Below, one piece after another: positions 32,321 through 44,213 of a stretch of 64,000 bases of DNA; position 1 is the stretch's first letter, and each line of letters opens with the position of its first letter. This DNA comes from Silene conica (Eukaryota > Streptophyta > Magnoliopsida > Caryophyllales > Caryophyllaceae). Below the pieces are notes generated by a model, which was not told the origin of the DNA, ran no database searches, and saw nothing but the letters and a program-made list of their open reading frames with translations. Both the position numbers and the translations under genes were made by a program. The DNA lies in the NCBI GenBank assembly GCA_029255685.2, contig CM055314.2, positions 40,058,790-40,122,789 of the forward strand. The letters are read 5' to 3'.

Positions 32321-32857
32321 ATGCATCCAACATTGCCATTCTTTAGGAAATCACAACCATTGATCCGTCATATCATACTGAGGCGGTTTTCTGGCAGATC
32401 ACAGTCGTGTATTACAGCGTCTTCATCGACCAAGAACAGTGGTCCGAAGGGAAGCAACTGTTTTGTTGTTGAATCTTCACCTGCATTATTATGGTCGTCA
32501 TGGCTCTCGTCTGGGGTTTTGGTTGTTGGGTCAGGGTTTTGTCTTTGCTACTGGACAGGGTCTCCGGCTAATGGATGGCCGGCTCATGTCGCGTTTGCAG
32601 ATCAAGGAATCTCTGATGATTGCTCAGACCTTTCAGGAGCTTACCCTGAGAAAAGGACCAAGTTTCTTTTTAAAGGTCTATTCTACACAATAAAAAAATG
32701 AGGTAGCACCATTTTGGAATAATACAATTATGATGACACCCATTTTTTTCAGATGATTATCGGAGAAGAGTTTTCTTCAATTACGAGAAGCGAATAAGAC
32801 TGAGAAGCCCTCCACATAAGGTACTTTTGATTGCACACAAATTATCTTTGTAAATGG

Positions 32858-32925
<68 letters not shown>

Positions 32926-35900
32926 TGATGAAGAAGCATTACATGTCCTGACTTAATCCGGCATATGTTATGTGGGAAGGTTTTTGAGTACTTTGCTTCG
33001 ATACGAGCTCCAAATGGGGAATCTTACATGACCCCAGGGGACCTGATGAGAGCAGTGGTTCCGGTTTTCCCTCCCTCTGAATCAAATTATGTGAGAGGGG
33101 GGTTTTTGAAGGGGGAAAAATCCCCAGGAGAACTACAATGCGCAACTTCCCAGTTTTTCATGCTTTTCGACACTAACAACGATGGCCTCATTTCATTTCC
33201 TGAGTGAGTCTTGTTCTGATTACTTGACCAATTCAATTTCAAATAAAATGACAGATTTTTTAGTGAAAATAAAATGTCATTCTTTTTTTCTGTCTTAATC
33301 TGTTTCAGGTATACCTTTCTGCTAACTCTACTCAGTATTCCGGAATCTAGCTTTTCTGTGGCTTTCAAGATGTTCGACCTTGATCACAATGGGTAAACTT
33401 ATCTACTCATTCTCTATGTTTAGGAAACAAATTCATTTTCCTGAAAAATCTCTCCTTAATTTCCCATGGGTGGCTTTTGTAGTAGGCTGATATGTGTTTA
33501 TGTTCGCCTTTTAGAGAAATTGACAGGGATGAGTTTCAGAAGGTGATGTCCTTGATGCGAACATATAATAGACAAGGAACAAAGCATAGTGATGGGAGTC
33601 GTTTTGGCCTAAAACTTTCAGGCGACTCTGTTGAAAATGGTGGCCTGATTGAATACTTCTTTGGCAGAGATGGAAAAGAAGCTCTTGAGCATAAGAAATT
33701 TGTACAATTTTTAAGAGATTTGCATGATGAAGTACGCGTTTTACTCAAAATTTACGGGTTTATTAAAAATAAAAATTTACGTTCAACTTTAAGTGAATAT
33801 GTGATGATCCTGGTATAGCAGCCTAGTAAGAAGAGCTGGTATTGTAGTCCATTGGATGATGGGTGTTGTGTTGTTATTGTTGATAGATTTTACGATTGGA
33901 ATTCGCTCACTATGATCACAAGGGGCGAGGAAGTATATCAGCAAGGGACTTTGCATTGTCCATAGTGGCATCTGCAGACATGGGGCATACACCAAAGTTT
34001 TTAGATCAGGTTGACGATTTGAATAACGATCCTGTCCTCAAAAAGATACGTATTACATATGAGGAATTCAGGGGATTTGCTGAGCTAAGGAGAAGCCTAC
34101 GCCCCCTTTCTTTGGCATTATTTAGCCATGGGAAAGCGAATGGACTATTGACAAGGGCGGACTTCCAAAGGGCTGCTTCTCATGTATGTATTCTTTAACT
34201 TATATATTTACTCCCACAAATGGTTTTTTTTTTTTTTTGGGGTTTTTTTTTTTGTTTGTTTGGCAACCGTAAAGATAAATTACAACAATGCTAATTGAGT
34301 CACATTATGTGCTCGCTTATTAAGCCTACGCGGAATAAAACTAATACTTAAGCAGTGAAAGTTCTCAACCAGTGACCATATATCCGCAATAACTCCCCGA
34401 GCTTGATGATGCATTCCAGACAATCCCGCAACCTGAAATATGACCTGCAAACAATCTGACAAAATACCAAGATGAAGAATCCCCCTACTTACCGCCCATT
34501 TCATGACCTCCAATAAACCTCTCGCCTCCGCTTGCATTGCAGACTCTGCCAAAATAGAATACCACTCTTCCGTCCTGACCACCCCTGACTATCGTACAAA
34601 ACCCATCCCATAGAAGCTACATGTTTGGATCGCCTAGCCCCATCCACCTTTACCCGAAAGGAACCTTCATGGTGCTGCTTTCCAACAAGAAAGAAAGGAG
34701 TAGAACCTCGAATATCCTTAATATCCGAACCATCCCCATGTCGTTCCATAGCATCTCTGTTATGTCCCTGCATACCAATCTTTTCCTTTTTCCAGTCCAA
34801 AGCCCTTTGAATTATTCCTACCGAAGCTCGGACATGATTATAAAAAGCTGTCGGAGAAAAAGGCTCATGTCGAAAAATGAGGTTATTCCTGGTAATCCAA
34901 ATTTGCCAAATAAAAGCCAAGAACATCACTAAGGCCTGAAACCCATCATCTCGCTTCCACAGGTACGTAACCCAATTAAAACCCCAAGAGCGAAGTTCCA
35001 AACCTTCAGTCCCTACGCAATTAATCCCTAGAGATGAGCCTTTCCAAATACGCCTAACCAGAGGGCAATCCCGGAAGAGATGCTCCAAGGACTCAATCAC
35101 CTCATCCCCCTCGGCAAAAAGACAACAAGTATACGAACAATCCACACCCCTCTTGTACAACTCCTCCCTAACAGGTAAAGCCCCAACCATGATTTTCCAA
35201 AATAGAATTTTCCAGCTCTGTGATCCCGGTAACTTCCACAAAAACCTTTTGAAAAAACTTTCCGAAACATTACCAAGTCTCGTTGCATCCCGACAAGTTT
35301 TTTTCCGTTCAAAAAACTCCTGAAAAACCTTATCATAGCCGCTTTTAACTGAGTACTCACCACTTGAAGACCCCAGCCAGTACATAATATCTTTTAATTG
35401 AGAAAAACTAAGGGGAATAACTAAGACCTTCACGGTCGTATCTTCTGTGAAAAGTTCTCTCACCTTCACAACATCCCAAGTTCCATTACTCCGAATAAGT
35501 TTATCAATCGTAAGATGGTATAAATCCACATGATTCAGATTCAAAATAGTCGGTCGCGGTTCAGGAATATCACCATCAACCCATTTTGCAGACCAAACAT
35601 TTAAATCCGACCCAATTCCTGGCTTCCACCCCACATTTTCCTTAATAAGGTCTAGCCCATAAATAATGTTACGTGACCCCCAAGACCTTCCTCTAACTCT
35701 ATTAACCTCAATTGACACTTTAGAATTCGGATTTTGAAGAATTAGATTCCTGAAAACCTTACTGAAAAAAGAGTCAGGTTCCCTAAGAATTCTCCATGCA
35801 TTCTTTGCCAGCAGTGCCTTATTCATACACTCCACATTTCTCAACCCCAAACCACCTCTTGACTTAGGAAGAGCCAGAAAATTACGACTACAGAAATGAA

Positions 35901-38457
35901 TACCTCTTTGTGATTTATGTCCAACCCACCAAAACTGAGACAACAAAGCATTAATCTTTACTGCCACACTTACCAGAACTTTAAAAGCCGATAGAAAGAA
36001 AATAGAAAGATTTGATAGAACGGACAAAATCAATGTGAGTCTTCCTGCTGCAGATAAGAAAATCCCATTCCAAGAAGAGATACGTCTGGTAACACAACCC
36101 ACCAAATTTGAATAAATCTCTTTTCGTGACCCTTGAAACTCCGTTGAAATCCCCAAATATTTCCCAATTCCCTGATTTTGTCTGATATTCAAAGTCCGCA
36201 GACAAAATCTAGCACCTGCCAATGACATTGAAGGGCTAAAAAGGATGTCAGACTTAGCCTCATTCACCACCTGTCCAAATGCCTTGCAGTAAAGATCCAA
36301 CACATCTTTAAGTTCCCCACAACAATTGTCCTTATTTTTTAAGAAGAAAAGTGAATCATCCGCAAAGAACAAATGAGACAAATTAGGAACATTACGACAC
36401 AGTCTAATACCCTGTAGCAGTTTACTTCTTTCACGCTTCCTGACATTCGCCGATAGTACTTCCATGCACAAAATAAACAAAAAAGGGCGAAAGCGGATCT
36501 CCTTGCCTAAGACCACACTTAGGAACAAACATCTCACAGGGCCCTCCATTAAACAACACCTCATATGACACAGTAGAGACAATATTCATAATCAAATTTG
36601 TCATACCAGTCGGGAAGCCAAATGTAATCAAAACAACCTTCAAAAAATCCCAACACACCCTATCATAAGCTTTACTTATATCAGCTTTAAAAGCCAACAA
36701 CCCATGTTTACCATACCGTTGTGAATTAATCTTGGGAATAGCCTTGTTAGCCAGCAAAATACTATCACTTATTTATCGACCCGTAATAAAAGCATTCTGT
36801 GAATCCCCAACCAAGTGCTTCATAATACCCAACATCCGATTTGCAATACATTTAGACACAATCCTCATTATCACATTTGAGAGACTAATGGGACGAAAAT
36901 CACCTACCCCCTCCGGATGCTCACATTTCGGAATCAGTGTGATAAAAGTACGATTCATCTCTTTCAGAACATTACCAGTATTAAGCGTTTCTAGCACAGC
37001 CCTCGTAACATCCTTCTTAATGAAAAACCAACACTTATGATAGAAAATACCAGGAATGCCATCAGGCCCTGGTGCCTTTAAAGCCCCCATCTGAAACACT
37101 GCCTTTCGAACCTCTTGTGCTGTAAAAGGAGAGACCAAGCTTTCTCTATCAGCTTCATTCACCATACGATCAACATCTCCCACTACCAGATTAACCATAT
37201 CCGCCCTCTCCTCCACACCCCCAAACTGTCTGGATTATATAACTTATAAAAAGATTCATAAAAAACCTCTCTAATCCTTTGAGAATCATAAATCCAGACC
37301 CCATTCGCATCTTTAATGCCATAAATAAAATTCTTGTTTGCTCTTCCCTTAACCCAATTGAAGAAAAACTTTGTACAAGTATCCCCATCCACAACACATC
37401 TCATCTTTGCACGCTGTCTCCAGTATCTCGCAGCTGCCGCGGAAAAACACACCACCTCTTCATGAATTCTCTCAAACTCCTTAGTATTTCCTGACCTAAA
37501 AGTATCTTCCAAAGGCCCTTCCAATTTCACATCAAACTCCTCCCATGGCCTCTTCCACTCCTCCTTTTTATCAAGCGACCATTTCTTAATAACTCCCCTT
37601 GCCCGAGATAATTTCCTTTGCACTCTATAAATAACAGTGCCATTCACATGTGTTTTCCAACTATCCCGAACACGATCCAAACACTCTTGATGCTCCAAAG
37701 CACATTTATCAACCCGATATATTTTTTTAACCGAGTTTCGCAACAGATCAAAATCGACCTCAATTGGAGCATGATCCGACAATTGAATAGGATAATGTCT
37801 AACTCCAGTATTTGGAAACAATCCTAACCAATCCCGTGAACCAAGTGCTTTATCCAAACGTTCATAAACCCGTTTTTATCCCTTCCGATTATTACACCAA
37901 GTGAAACGTGGCCCTTTGAAATCAATATCCACTAATTCATACTCAATTTTCCAGAGATTAAACTCCAAAGCACCTTCAATCGGTCTACTCCCACAATTGT
38001 AGGGTAAGAAAAACATCAAAACATGCTAGCTAATAAATACATCACCAAATACTCTTCTGAATCCCAAGAGTTTTGATAAACTTTCTTTAAAATGGAGATT
38101 TTTTAATGTAGTTTTAACGGTGTCTCAATTTTGGAATAATAATAATATTATGTTGAGGTTGAAAATGTAAGGAATGTGGTCATCACTGTTTATTGTCCAT
38201 GATATGATTATAACAAAAGTATGCATGTGGTAATTGTTAAGGTTTGTGGAATAAGTTTAACTAAGAATGTGGTGGATATCATATTCCACATATTCGACTT
38301 GAATCGAGATGGGAGTTTAAGCTCAGACGAATTCCTCAGAGTACTACAAAGACGAGAAAAAGATGTATCGCTGCCAAGAGAAGCCGGGTTCAAAGGCTTG
38401 TTAGCTTGTTGGAGAGATTGTACTACTAATACTAATTGTACTTCTAAGATGGTTTAG
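32321..38457 (+). CDS. MICU: Mitochondrial EF-hand calcium uptake protein (MICU type)
   Basis: Host gene with seven coding exons: 32321-32675, 32753-32820, 32980-33203, 33309-33392, 33515-33731, 33887-34183 and 38242-38457, all with GT-AG borders and joining in frame to 486 residues. The N-terminus is rich in arginine and serine, as in mitochondrial presequences. A hydrophobic stretch lies at about residues 56-78. EF-hand loops are at 205-216 (DTNNDGLISFPE), 239-250 (DLDHNGEIDRDE) and 434-445 (DLNRDGSLSSDE), with a degenerate one in DHKGRGSISARDF. MICU proteins sit in the intermembrane space and gate the calcium uniporter. Length and layout agree with Arabidopsis MICU. The acceptor of exon 3 (GTGGGAAG) is poor in pyrimidines, the least sure border. 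The last intron holds an antisense LINE. Confidence 0.92.
32860..32923. repeat. TAA microsatellite in MICU intron 2
   Basis: About 21 uninterrupted TAA/AAT units, followed by a few GAT units. It occupies nearly half of the 159-bp intron. Confidence 0.95.
34223..37985 (-). mobile_element. LINE in the last intron of the MICU-type gene
   Basis: A minus-strand, 5'-truncated LINE with a poly(A) tail seen as poly(T) at 34224-34254. It is flanked by a 14-bp duplication with one mismatch: TACTCCCACAAATG at 34209-34222 and TACTCCCACAATTG at 37986-37999. The original intron was therefore about 280 bp; it is now 4058 bp. The insertion is antisense to the gene, a common finding for tolerated intronic LINEs. 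It carries an RNase H domain, unlike the other LINEs in the window. Confidence 0.92.
34280..37985 (-). pseudogene. LINE endonuclease tail, RT, zf-RVT and RNase H
   Basis: From the right: an endonuclease tail with an in-frame TAA (near 37877) and LSDHAPIEV. Then come reverse transcriptase blocks with GALKAPGPDGIPG, LIPKCEHPEGVGDFRPISL, KADISKAYDRVCWDF, GLRQGDPLSPFF and the catalytic LFFADDSLFF. Next is a zf-RVT domain and last an RNase H domain (AEARGLLEVMKWA, RLNKRAHNV) ending at 34280. Frames change near 37200, 36775, 36480 and 34580, so it is a dead copy. It belongs to a different L1-type lineage from the LINEs at 6200-27642. Confidence 0.88.
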
Positions 38458-38614
38458 CTTATTAATACCCGTAAATTAATTGTGCTACTTGCCATTTTGT
38501 TTTTATCACATTTTGGTCTTACTACTTATGTTCATGTATCCCAACTTCGCAACTCTCATTTTTACACACAATGAAGCTCTTATATACAGAGTACTTGCCA
38601 TTTTTGGTTTGTTT
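38458..38614 (+). other. MICU-type gene 3' flank
   Basis: Short T-rich stretch between the stop codon and the hAT target duplication. It is probably 3' UTR; the native sequence then resumes at 61079. Confidence 0.5.
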
Positions 38615-40580
38615 TATGTTACTAGGGATGGCAACGGGCCGGATCTGGATCGGGTCCAATAGGATCCAGATCTAGATCCGTTTTTAGCAATAGGATCCAG
38701 ATTCGACCCGGATCCGACGGGTTCAAAAAAGTCATATCCAGATCCGGACCCTGCGAATCCGGGTAGGATCCAGGTTTTACGCGGGTCCCATGAAAAAAAA
38801 CAAAAAAAAAAGAAGAAAAAAACTTGAATTTTGAGAATTTTGAGCGTTAGTGAGAGGGAGATAGTCATAAATAAAGGCTCTTTCTAAATATAGTTCGTGA
38901 GTTTCATCACAAAGCTTCAATAAAAGTAGGCTTGTTCCACTTTCTTTTTACGTCTTTGCTTGCCAGTCATTTTTCATGTCCTTTTCTTCTTTATCAAGAG
39001 CATAAAAAGGTAGTGGTTACACATATGGTAGATGAAGAAAGCTTCCTTCACATAGCATAAAGGCTCTTCTAGGCAGATAGAAAAGTCGCTTCTTTAATTC
39101 AGACACGAGCAACAGTCCAACTCCAGCGGTAGACAGCAGACGCAAGCAGCGGCAGGCGGCAGGCGCAGGGCGGCAGCCGACAGGGTTTTGATTTTAGGGT
39201 TTAGGAATTGGGAGGAATTAGAGAGAAAGTGAGAGACAGTAAGAAATTTAGAAATGAGATATGAGATTGAGGCCCAGTCTAACTTTCAGCGCAAATTTGA
39301 AATTATGTGTTTTTTTTTAATAATATTAAAAACGGGTCTTAGGGTCGGATCTGGGTCTTGTCAACAAGATCTATGTAACACCCCCATTTATTTAAGAGCC
39401 TTTAGCAAGACATTCTCAAATAAATAGAGTTGTTACCATTTCGGAATAACCGAGGTAGTGAATAACAAAGTACAACAAACCAAAGTACTTTATATAAAAC
39501 TGATTAAACTTAAACTTTTAATATTACGTTTACTACGCAACGGAAAAGAAGTACAACTGATAACTTCTAAATATGTGGTCTAATTCTAATTCGGTCCATC
39601 CAAGTGCTCGCGCCATCCCACGCTCCTATGGATTCATCTTTCCTGTCAAATCTGCTCCCCATAAAGGTTCATCACAGGTGTCAAACGAATACACGGTCAA
39701 CCTCACGGTTGAGTAGGATAATAATCAAACCAATAAATATGCAATGAATGAATATGCAAATGGATATGCAATGCCATGGCCTTTAATTTCTACTGAGCTC
39801 ATCCCCAAAATTCCACCCGCCTCCTTCTGGCCGGGTCTACCTCGATCGTCATCGAGAAACCAGCTTAACAGCTGAACTACACCACCACGAAGGTATAAAA
39901 CGGTGTCTGCCGGTAAGTTATTTATACATCACCCAAAGGCTCTTACCATGATGTCTGCCCAGGTTACACCTGTAAACCGATGCATATGCCATACCAAAGA
40001 ATGCAACCGTGCATGCTATTTCGTAACTCGATTCTTATCCAACCAATAACAATAAATAAATGGAACCATGCTACTTTGTAATTCAATTCATATCCAACTG
40101 ATAATAATGCATATGCCAAACTGATGAATGTAATATTTCAATATGCCGTAACTCATATCAGGATTCATCCAATAACACCCAAACAGAATAACAAACAAGA
40201 AAACAGATTAAATTATCCTACCTGGATAGCAACATAATCCAATAGCAAGCCAGTAAACAATCAAGATTATGCCACTTCAAAACCGTCACCTAGAAAATAA
40301 TAAATTATTCGATTACTAATTATCATACTTCAGTTTCTCATAATTATTATTCACAATACTTATCTACTACTTACTATTATCATTATTATCAACTGGGACG
40401 ACTCATAAATATTAGTCATGTATATAAACTAATATGGAAATCACGTAAACTAATTATGTCTACCAATATAAAGCCCGAGTCCAACGATATACAATCTTTT
40501 ATAAATAATCATTGCTTAACAAAAAATTACATGTAAATCAATATAAGGAATCGATATCCAAAAACCGTCCCAACACTAAT

Positions 40581-41490
40581 TGTAACACCCCCATTTATTT
40601 AAGAGCCTTTAGCAAGACATTCTCAAATAAATAGAACTGTTACCATCTCGGAATATCCGAGGTAGTGAATAACGAAGTAAACAAACCAAAGTACTTTATA
40701 TAAAAACTGATTAAATTTAAACTTGATAGTACAACAACTACGAGGTCCAAACTTTGATAAAATAAAAGTACAACTGAAGGTATCTAAGTGTGATCTAACT
40801 CTAAGTAGGTCCATGCCATGTCTCTCTCCATGCCCAAGCTCCTAGTCCATCTGTCACTGACCTGTAAAATCTACTCCCCATTCCGGATCATCGTAGGTAT
40901 ACACGAATACACAGGGTCAACCGCGAGGTTGAGTAGGTAAAACATTTAAAACATAAATAACAACACTATCATAAATATATTGGGATCAATCATCCCTTCT
41001 CCGCACCGATCCAACACCAAATAAACTCCGCACCGAACACAAGACCCAGTATACTCCACACCAATCACAAGACCCAATATACTCCGCACCAATCACAAGA
41101 CCCAATATACTCCGCACCAATCACAAGACCCAATAAACTCCGCACCAAACACAAGACCCAATATACTCCGCTCCATATCACAAGACCCATTTCACACCTC
41201 CCGATCTCCATAGTGATCAATAATAATAATACAATCCACAGTACAGTAATAATCAATTATATCAACTCATAATAAGCATTACTTGCACATTTCATGTCAT
41301 AACATGAATCATAATATATTTCCCCTACCTCGATTTGCAGAACGGTAACCGAACAGCTGCCAGAACATTCCACTTCAGCTCAGTTCCTATAAATAGTACT
41401 TACTATCAATTTCTATTCGTACAATCACCCACTACTAATTGCTTCTTGATCATGTTTAAGACGATTTACTTGTCACAAAATGTATGTATA
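40581..41490 (-). repeat. LARD 3' LTR, first part
   Basis: Corresponds to 56526-57435 of the other LTR. It contains seven units of a 28-bp minisatellite at 40999-41188. It is interrupted at the Tekay duplication GTATA. Confidence 0.92.
40999..41188. repeat. 28-bp minisatellite in the LARD LTR
   Basis: Seven units starting CTCCGCACC and usually ending AAGACCCAATATA; repeated at 56944-57133 in the other LTR. Its complement resembles the 27-bp repeat in the Tekay LTR. Confidence 0.9.
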
Positions 41491-43664
41491 TGTAATACCT
41501 CGTATTTTGTTTGGGCATGATTTTATCTTATTTGTTTTAATAACTAACGATATTTGTGGCGATGTTAAGTGACATGATAAGTAATTAGTTCGTTTATATG
41601 TATATGCGTACGTATCATGCTTGTTATGGGATTCGAATTGAGGGTCACTTATATTCGTGACATGCTTTTGGTGGGGTTCGAACTAGAGTCCTCTAGGGGT
41701 GGTGTTGGGCCTTGGGAACCGTGCACAAACACCACAGCCCACGTCTTCTTTTAAAACCCTACACCTTTCTAACACAGAATTCCCACCCTGCCGCCATATA
41801 TGAGGAGCCTACTCTCCTAAATTCTGAACTATCATCATCAAAACAAAAACCCTAAACTGCTGCCACCATCACACGGAAGGGAGAGAGAGTGCTCACGACC
41901 AGATCCACCGTGCCTAACACCACTCGATTCCAGTCAGAAGTCAGGTACGTGTTTTAAGGGGTCTGTGTTGGTTCTAACTGTGTTGTACTCCCTGTTTTGG
42001 TTTTATGTTCGAAGGGTCTGGGGTTGTAGTCGGTGGTTGTGGTTGGCATGGTAGAGTTGGTTGTAGTCAGGGCCGTGTAATGAGGGTTAGTGTCGGTAGG
42101 CTAGGTCGCTTATGGTGGTGTCGATGGTGGGGTTTTAGTGGTCTGGTTGTCTTTTCCAAAACACGGGTTTCAGGGGGGTTGCTGGAGTCTCTGTCGAGCA
42201 GTGGTTTGGGGGTGGTGTTACTGGCGACTCGGGGGAGGTCAATACAGTAACACCACCATGGCTAAAGGGAGAGTCAGAGGTGGCGTCTGGTAGTGGTCGT
42301 CGTTAGTGTTAGTGGCGGTAGCAGCCGTAGATGGCGGGTCTGTTCAGAGGAGTCTGGGGAGTATTCATGTTGCTGGTCTGTTTTCAGACCACTGGGTTGG
42401 GCTTGTCGGCGGTCGTCGGGAGTTGTGGCTGTGTTGTAGTGGTCGATGGTGGTCGGTGGTGTTGAGTGGTGGTGGTTATTGGTGTTCAAAGTGGTGGTTT
42501 ATGGTGTGGACACGGGTTTAAGTTGTTTAGAGGGGGCTGGGTTTTCGAGTCTTCTAAGCCGTTATCATAGTATTTTATTATTATTTTTATTATTAGTAAT
42601 TATTAGTAATATTATTATTGTTATTATTTTATCATTAATATTATGATTCTTATTTTTATTATTACCTTTACTTTTATGATCTTTGCAATCATATATATAT
42701 TTTAGTATAGGAAAGTTTACATAGTTTAATGGGTATTTTGAAATTCAAATTTATTTCTATTCAAGCACCTATTTTTGGAAATTCTATTTTTAGAAGTTAC
42801 TATATTTGGAAAGTTGCTTTTTGGGTAAACTTCGGTTGTTTGGAAGCTTTCTGAATATAGGAAGTTTCTATAAATAGAATGTGCACCCGTATTATGAGTA
42901 TTAGGGTGTTTATTAATTAAGTATATTTGTTTAGGTAGCGGGTTTCGCGTGGAACATTTCTAAACAAGCCTCGGGTTTATTTGCGTTACCTACTATTCCA
43001 GGTAGGGGAAAATACTGATATCTGATAATGTGCAATTTGTTCTTATTTGGTTTTGAGCATGTTTATTACATATATCGTGTGATCATTATATGGTGTTATC
43101 TATATATTATTCTGTGATATAATACATTGTGTTCATGATGGGCCTTGTGATATGGTGTTGGATCGGTGCGGAGTATTTATGGTGTTGGATCGGTGCGGAG
43201 TATTTATGGTGGTGGATCGGTGCGGAGTATTTATGGCGTTGGATCGGTGCGGAGTATATATATGGTGTTGGATCGGCGCGGAGTTTATTATATTGTTGTT
43301 TTACTTATTCTTTTCCCTACTCAACCTCGTGGTTGACCCTGTGTATTCGTGATCACCTGTGATGAACCAACTATTGGGGAGCAGATTGACAGGTGGCTGA
43401 GCCTAAGGGGGAGCTATGGGAGGAAGAGCTTGGATCCAGACCAGTTTAGATGTCTAGATCACCTTAGCCAGTTTTATGAGAGTTGTACTTTATTTATTTC
43501 GTTAAGACTTTTGGACACGGATGTAAGAACATGTTTTGAGTTAACTTTATTTAAAGTACTGTTTATCTTCCTTTGTATCTACTGCCTCGGGAAACCGAGA
43601 TGGTAACACCCGTATTTATCTGAGGAGTCCTAGTACAGGCCCTTAAATAAATGGGGGTGTTACA
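41491..43664 (+). repeat. Tekay-like 5' LTR
   Basis: 2174 bp from TGTAATACCTCG to GGGGGTGTTACA. A TATA-like CATATATGAGG lies near 41796-41806, followed by an ACCCTAAAC leader. Five units of a 27-bp repeat lie at 43154-43291. Open frames inside recur in the 3' LTR and are not genes. Confidence 0.95.
43154..43291. repeat. 27-bp minisatellite in the Tekay LTR
   Basis: Five units built on GTTGGATCGGTGCGGAGTAT; same at 50644-50781 in the 3' LTR. It is the complement-like partner of the LARD repeat at 40999. Confidence 0.9.
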
Positions 43665-43667
43665 AAG

Positions 43668-43679
43668 TGGTATCAGAGC
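43668..43679 (+). other. Tekay-like primer binding site, tRNA-iMet type
   Basis: TGGTATCAGAGC, three bases after the 5' LTR. Confidence 0.92.
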
Positions 43680-44213
43680 GAACGATCCTCAGGCCTAACC
43701 TAATGAACCCAATGAATGTAGGAGAGTCTAAATAAAATGAACCCCGGGATAGGACTGTTAGGAGCACACTAAAGGGGAAGTATGAGTCTGGGGCCCCCTC
43801 ACACCGAACCATAGGCCCTATCAGTCTTACCCGGGAACCCAGAGTGCATGTACGAGAGAAAAGGGTAGAATAGGAGGTGGTGAAAGTGATAGCATACTGT
43901 GAAAAGTATGTTATAAGAATTCTGAATATAAGTGACTTTTGAAAAGCCGGAAGGGGCATGAGCATGAATGAATCTTTAGCTGTTGGAAAAGGGTGTATGT
44001 TGATGTGATGTGTTAAGTGATTTGAAACATGATTAGTACTTCTTCTATCATCATGTCTATTGATATGCGGTTATGTGATCCCGAGCCATGTTATAGTTTT
44101 CTGGTTATTCAATTTGATAGCTGATGATAGACTTTATCGTTTAGGGATTTTAGCCCTAACCCTAAGGTGTGCCCACACAAGTCGGGACTCATGTCTTTCT
44201 GTTGTGTTATAGT
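43680..44213 (+). other. Tekay-like leader
   Basis: Untranslated stretch between primer site and gag start; no gene. Its first 150 bp have a counterpart in the LARD. Confidence 0.8.

Noticed and set aside
42005..42646. Several frames of 66-85 codons in the Tekay LTR
   Set aside because: They recur in the 3' LTR (49495-50136), are low in complexity and have no domain; LTR sequence read by chance.
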